Source of the DNA: Cryptomeria japonica
Lineage: Eukaryota > Streptophyta > Pinopsida > Cupressales > Cupressaceae
NCBI RefSeq assembly: GCF_030272615.1
Contig: NW_026728905.1
Location: 125,001 to 145,000 of the forward strand
Length of the DNA stretch: 20,000 nucleotides
Direction: 5' to 3'
This document shows, piece after piece, positions 17,128-20,000 of the stretch (its first letter is position 1; each line of letters starts with the position of its first letter). The translations under genes and the position numbers were made by a program. Under the pieces are notes generated by a model. It did not search any database and was not told where the DNA came from. It was given only the letters and a program-made list of their open reading frames with translations.

Positions 17128-17568
17128 TACTAAGGTGCGTGCCAAGGTGGGTCATGGGGTGGGTGCCAAGGTGGGCACCAGGGTGGGTGTGCACCAACCC
17201 TAGCCAGGGTAGGTCACGGGGTGGTTGTCGGGGTGGGCGTCAAGGAGCCAAGGTGGGTGGCAAGTAGCCAAGTTGCGTGCCAAGGTGGGTGTCGGGGTGG
17301 GTGCCAAGGATCCAAGGTGGGTGCCAAGGAACCAAGGTGGGTGTCTGGGTGGGTGCCGAGGTGGGAGCCAGGGTGGGTCCCAAGGTGAGTGCAAAGGTGG
17401 GTGCCAGGGTCAAGGTGAGTGCCAATGTGGGTTCCAAGGTGCCAGGGTCAGGGTGAGTGCCAATGTGGGTTCAAAGGTGCTAAGTTGGGTGCGAGGTTGG
17501 GTGCGAGGGTGGGTGGGTGCCAAGGTGTGCTAGGTGGAAGCCCGGGTGGGTCGGCATCCCATGGGTGT

Positions 17569-17934
17569 CGAGTTGGGTGCCTGATGGGTGCTTCTTGTCA
17601 AGTTTTAGTCGTCGGGACTCATTTCGAGCCTTAGAGGTCGTTTCTTGTCCGGTTGCCCTGTCTTCGACCTGGGAACCCAATTTTGGTCCTCGGGTCCCAT
17701 TTTTTTTTGTCTCGCATCCCACTTTTGGCCTGTGGCCTTTTCGGGGTCGATTCTCGTTTTGGGCATCAGAGCATGTTTCTTCTCCTAAAACCCAATATTT
17801 GTTTATTAAGTCTCGGAACACATTTTTGTTCTCGTGGACCCATCATGGGTCTTGGAACGCATTTGTGGTCCTTGGGTCCCATTTTGCATCCCGAAACTTG
17901 TGTTTTGGTGCTTGATCCCTATTTTGGGTGCCCA
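17569..17934. other. AT-richer spacer, second unit
   Basis: Copy of 11535-11900; I see no difference between the two. No gene is recognised. Confidence 0.7.
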
Positions 17935-18295
17935 CCTTGCACCAAGTGCGCACCCGGGGCAAACCGAGCGCCTTGGTGCACCGGGGCAAGATCGAGCGTG
18001 CACCCGAGGCGCCCCGAACATGCACCAAGGTGCACTCGGCCCACATGTGAGCGCAGGTCGTTGCGCCCGAGGTGGTGTGTGGGCACCGCGTTGCAGACGG
18101 GACACTGCACGCACACGACGCCCCGTCCAGGTGCACGCACGTAGGCCGGGCCGGGTGCACACCCGACGCCCTAGCAAGGTGCGCGCACCCGGGCAGGGCT
18201 CACACTTGGCGAACGGGGCGCACTTCGCGAGGGAGGGTGTGCACCTCGACGGGGGTGGGTGGCCGGGGTGGATTCGCACGTGGGTCGCGGTTTGC
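17935..18295. other. GC-rich 5S upstream spacer, copy 2
   Basis: Matches 11901-12261. Nothing gene-like is seen. Confidence 0.6.
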
Positions 18296-18323
18296 TAAGT
18301 ACACACTGCGACAAGCTCATAAC
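18296..18323 (+). promoter_or_regulatory. 5S rRNA upstream promoter element, copy 2
   Basis: C at -1 and TAAGTA at -28, unchanged from copy 1. Confidence 0.5.
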
Positions 18324-18441
18324 GGGTGCGATCATACCAGCGTTAGTGCACCGGATCCCATCAGAACTCCGCAGTTAAGCGCGCTTGGGCCGGAGTAGTA
18401 CTGGGATGGGTGACCTCCCGGGAAGTCCCGGTGTTGCACCC
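18324..18441 (+). rRNA. 5S rRNA: 5S ribosomal RNA, copy 2
   Basis: The 118 nt are identical to copy 1, with helix I pairing, A box, intermediate element and C box intact, so it is equally likely to be expressed. It lies in the same orientation as copy 1, 6034 bp away. The 5S genes therefore form a direct tandem with an unusually long spacer of 5916 bp between the end of one gene and the start of the next. Flanks on both sides also match copy 1, apart from single substitutions further downstream. Confidence 0.98.
18374..18422 (+). promoter_or_regulatory. 5S internal control region, copy 2
   Basis: A box at 18374-18389 and C box at 18404-18422, identical to copy 1. Confidence 0.9.
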
Positions 18442-18454
18442 TTTTTTAGTTTTT
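18442..18454 (+). terminator. Pol III T-run terminator, copy 2
   Basis: T6, AG, T5, as after copy 1. Confidence 0.92.
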
Positions 18455-18884
18455 CGCCGGGCGTCGCAATGCTATTTGAATAAACCTTTTGCCCGTTTGC
18501 GTTCTCGTCGGGGCCGGGCCGGGCCGGGGTGCGCTGCCCGCACTACCGCGCGCGCGGGGGCGACACCGAGCGCGCACCCGAGGCGCCCCGAGCACACAGG
18601 CCACGGTGCAACCCGGGCGTTGTGCGCGCACCCCGGTGCGCCCGAGGTGCTGCGCGCGCACCCAGGTGAAATCGGTGTGCACCTCGGCCAGTGCGCGCTC
18701 GGTCGAGTCGCGCACGTTGGCCAAGGTGCACGGTGATGTTTCTTACTCTAAGGTTCCGCACCAGACGCCCGGGACAGGTGAGCGAAGCTGGGCGGGGCCG
18801 GGTGCGCGGCCGGGGCAGGTGCACGCAGCTAGAGAGAGCTTTGGAGCACACCAGAGGTGCGCACCTTGGAGCACACTTCGGAGC
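18455..18884. other. 5S downstream spacer, copy 2
   Basis: Repeats 12421-12850 with one substitution seen (A at 18831). No gene is visible. Confidence 0.6.
18510..18529 (+). other. Potential G-quadruplex downstream of 5S, copy 2
   Basis: Identical to 12476-12495, again 69 bp past the gene end. Confidence 0.6.
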
Positions 18885-19009
18885 GCACCAATGATGCGCT
18901 CCATTCAAAAGTTTCCTGAAAAGGCAAAAAAAGTTGAGATTATAGAATTTCCCACTTGAGAGATTGTAAAAAAAAAAAATTTAAAATGAAGGAAACGCGG
19001 GTGCCAAGG
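18884..19009. repeat. A-rich module, divergent copy, second unit
   Basis: Counterpart of 12850-12975, including the A12 run (18968-18979). Confidence 0.75.
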
Positions 19010-20000
19010 TGTGCGCGCCCGGGTGCGCAGCCCAGCCAAGGTGTGCGCACCAAGGCGCCCACCCTGGCGAAGGTGCACGCAAGGTGCGCACCCGAGGCAA
19101 ACCGGACAATTAACCCAACTTTCGACTTCGCGCGCACCTGCGCACCTTGGAGCGCACTTCGGAGCGCTCCTTGGTGCGCACCAATCTTGGGCACCTCGGA
19201 GTGCACCATGGCGCCCACCAAGGTGCGCACCCGGGGCAAACCGAGCTCCGACTTCGTGCGCACCTTGGAGCGCACGAAAGGTGCGCACCATGGCGCCCAC
19301 CAAGGTGCGCAGCCCAGCCAAGGCGTGCGCATCAAGGTGCGCACCCTGGCGAAGGTGCGCACCCGGGGCAAACCGAGCTCCGACTTCGTGCGCACCTTGG
19401 AGCGCACAAAGGGTGCGCAACCCAGCCAAGGTGTGCGCACCCCGGGCAAACCGAGCTCCGAATCGTGCGCACCTTGGAGCACACTTCGGAGCCCTCCTTG
19501 GTGCGCACCGATGTTGCGCACCTCGGAGCGCACCCGGGGAAAACAATGCAATTAACCCGACTTTCGACTTCGTGGGCACCTCGGAGCGCTCTCGGGTTCG
19601 CACCTCGGAGCACACCGAGGTGCGCACCTTTGATGCGCTGCCTTCACCAATTTCCAGAAAAGGCAAGAAAACATTGAGAAGGTGTGCGCACCGAGGTGCC
19701 CACCCTGGCGAAGGTGCACGCGAGGTGCGCACCCGGGGCAAACCGGGCTCCGACTTCGTGCACGCCATGCTGCGCACCTTGGAGGGCCATGGTGCGCACC
19801 TTGGAGCACACTTCGGAGCGCTCAATGGTGCCCAACCCAGCCAAGGTGCCCACCGCGGCGAAGGTGCACGCGAGGTGCGCACCCGGGGCAAACCGGGCTC
19901 CGACTTCGTGCACGCCGCACCTTGGAGCACACTTCGGAGCGCTCCTTGGTGCGCACCAGGGCGCGCAACCCAGCCGAGGTGCCCACCCCGGCGAAGGTGC
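19010..20000. repeat. GTGCGCACC-family repeats, second unit (cut by the window end)
   Basis: Counterpart of 12976-13966, with the truncated A-rich module at 19620-19682 and the first copies of the 207-bp composite. One substitution is seen (G at 19174). Confidence 0.85.

Larger units (their letters stand above)
17069..20000. repeat. 6034-bp 5S-containing tandem unit, copy 2 (cut by the window end)
   Basis: The first 2932 bp of a second unit, nearly identical to 11035-13966. Its left end abuts the A-rich module tail and GCGCACCAAGG rather than the minisatellite that precedes copy 1. This gives the exact tandem junction. Confidence 0.95.

Noticed and set aside
1-20000. 18S, 5.8S or 26S rRNA gene, tRNA genes, telomere repeats
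   Set aside because: I looked for conserved rRNA words, tRNA A/B-box pairs with cloverleaf arms, and TTTAGGG arrays on both strands and saw none.
1-20000. Transposon or retrovirus-like element
   Set aside because: No long terminal repeats with TG...CA ends, primer-binding site, transposase, integrase or reverse transcriptase motif was found in any frame.

Overview
This window is eukaryotic repetitive DNA, almost certainly from a land plant and most likely a gymnosperm. I see no protein-coding gene. The only genes I can call are two identical plant-type 5S rRNA genes on the + strand (12290-12407 and 18324-18441). Each has an intact acceptor helix, A and C control boxes, a C at -1 and a T-run terminator. 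The gymnosperm call rests on my recollection of conifer 5S sequence (CAGCGTTAGTGCACCGG start, GGGCCGGAG centre) and needs a database search.

Layout, left to right. (1) 1-450: degenerate copies of a 188-bp satellite. (2) 451 to about 5070: some 25 head-to-tail 188-bp monomers, diverged at the edges and near-identical from about 2100 to 4950. (3) 5071-6390: three larger modules related to the satellite, each ending in a CCTCCCCTATATAAG box; the one nearest the satellite also carries a 31-bp inverted repeat. (4) 6390-9640: more boxed modules with periods of exactly 311 and 157 bp, plus a 50/55-bp array and a palindromic 38/52-bp array. The box occurs 13 times in all. (5) 9640-11530: GTGCACC-type palindromes, then a G-rich GGTGGGTG minisatellite. 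(6) 11035-17068: a 6034-bp unit holding 5S gene 1. (7) 17069-20000: the start of a second, almost identical copy of that unit, holding 5S gene 2.

Read on the - strand, the repeated box is CTTATATAGGGGAGG, which resembles the plant RNA polymerase I start site (TATATA followed by a G run). This gives a working model for the whole window: part of a very long 26S-18S intergenic spacer of a 35S rDNA unit transcribed leftward. The box at 5423 would be the gene-proximal promoter, the other twelve would be spacer promoters, the 188-bp array would lie in the external transcribed spacer, and the 5S genes would sit in the spacer on the opposite strand. Linked 5S and 35S rDNA (L-type) is established in several gymnosperms, with opposite-strand 5S reported for Podocarpus. 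No 18S, 5.8S or 26S sequence is in the window, so the model is inference. The alternative is a stand-alone 5S locus beside unrelated satellites.

The many long open frames, up to about 730 codons and overlapping on both strands, come from GC-rich repeats that lack stop codons. I do not annotate them as genes.
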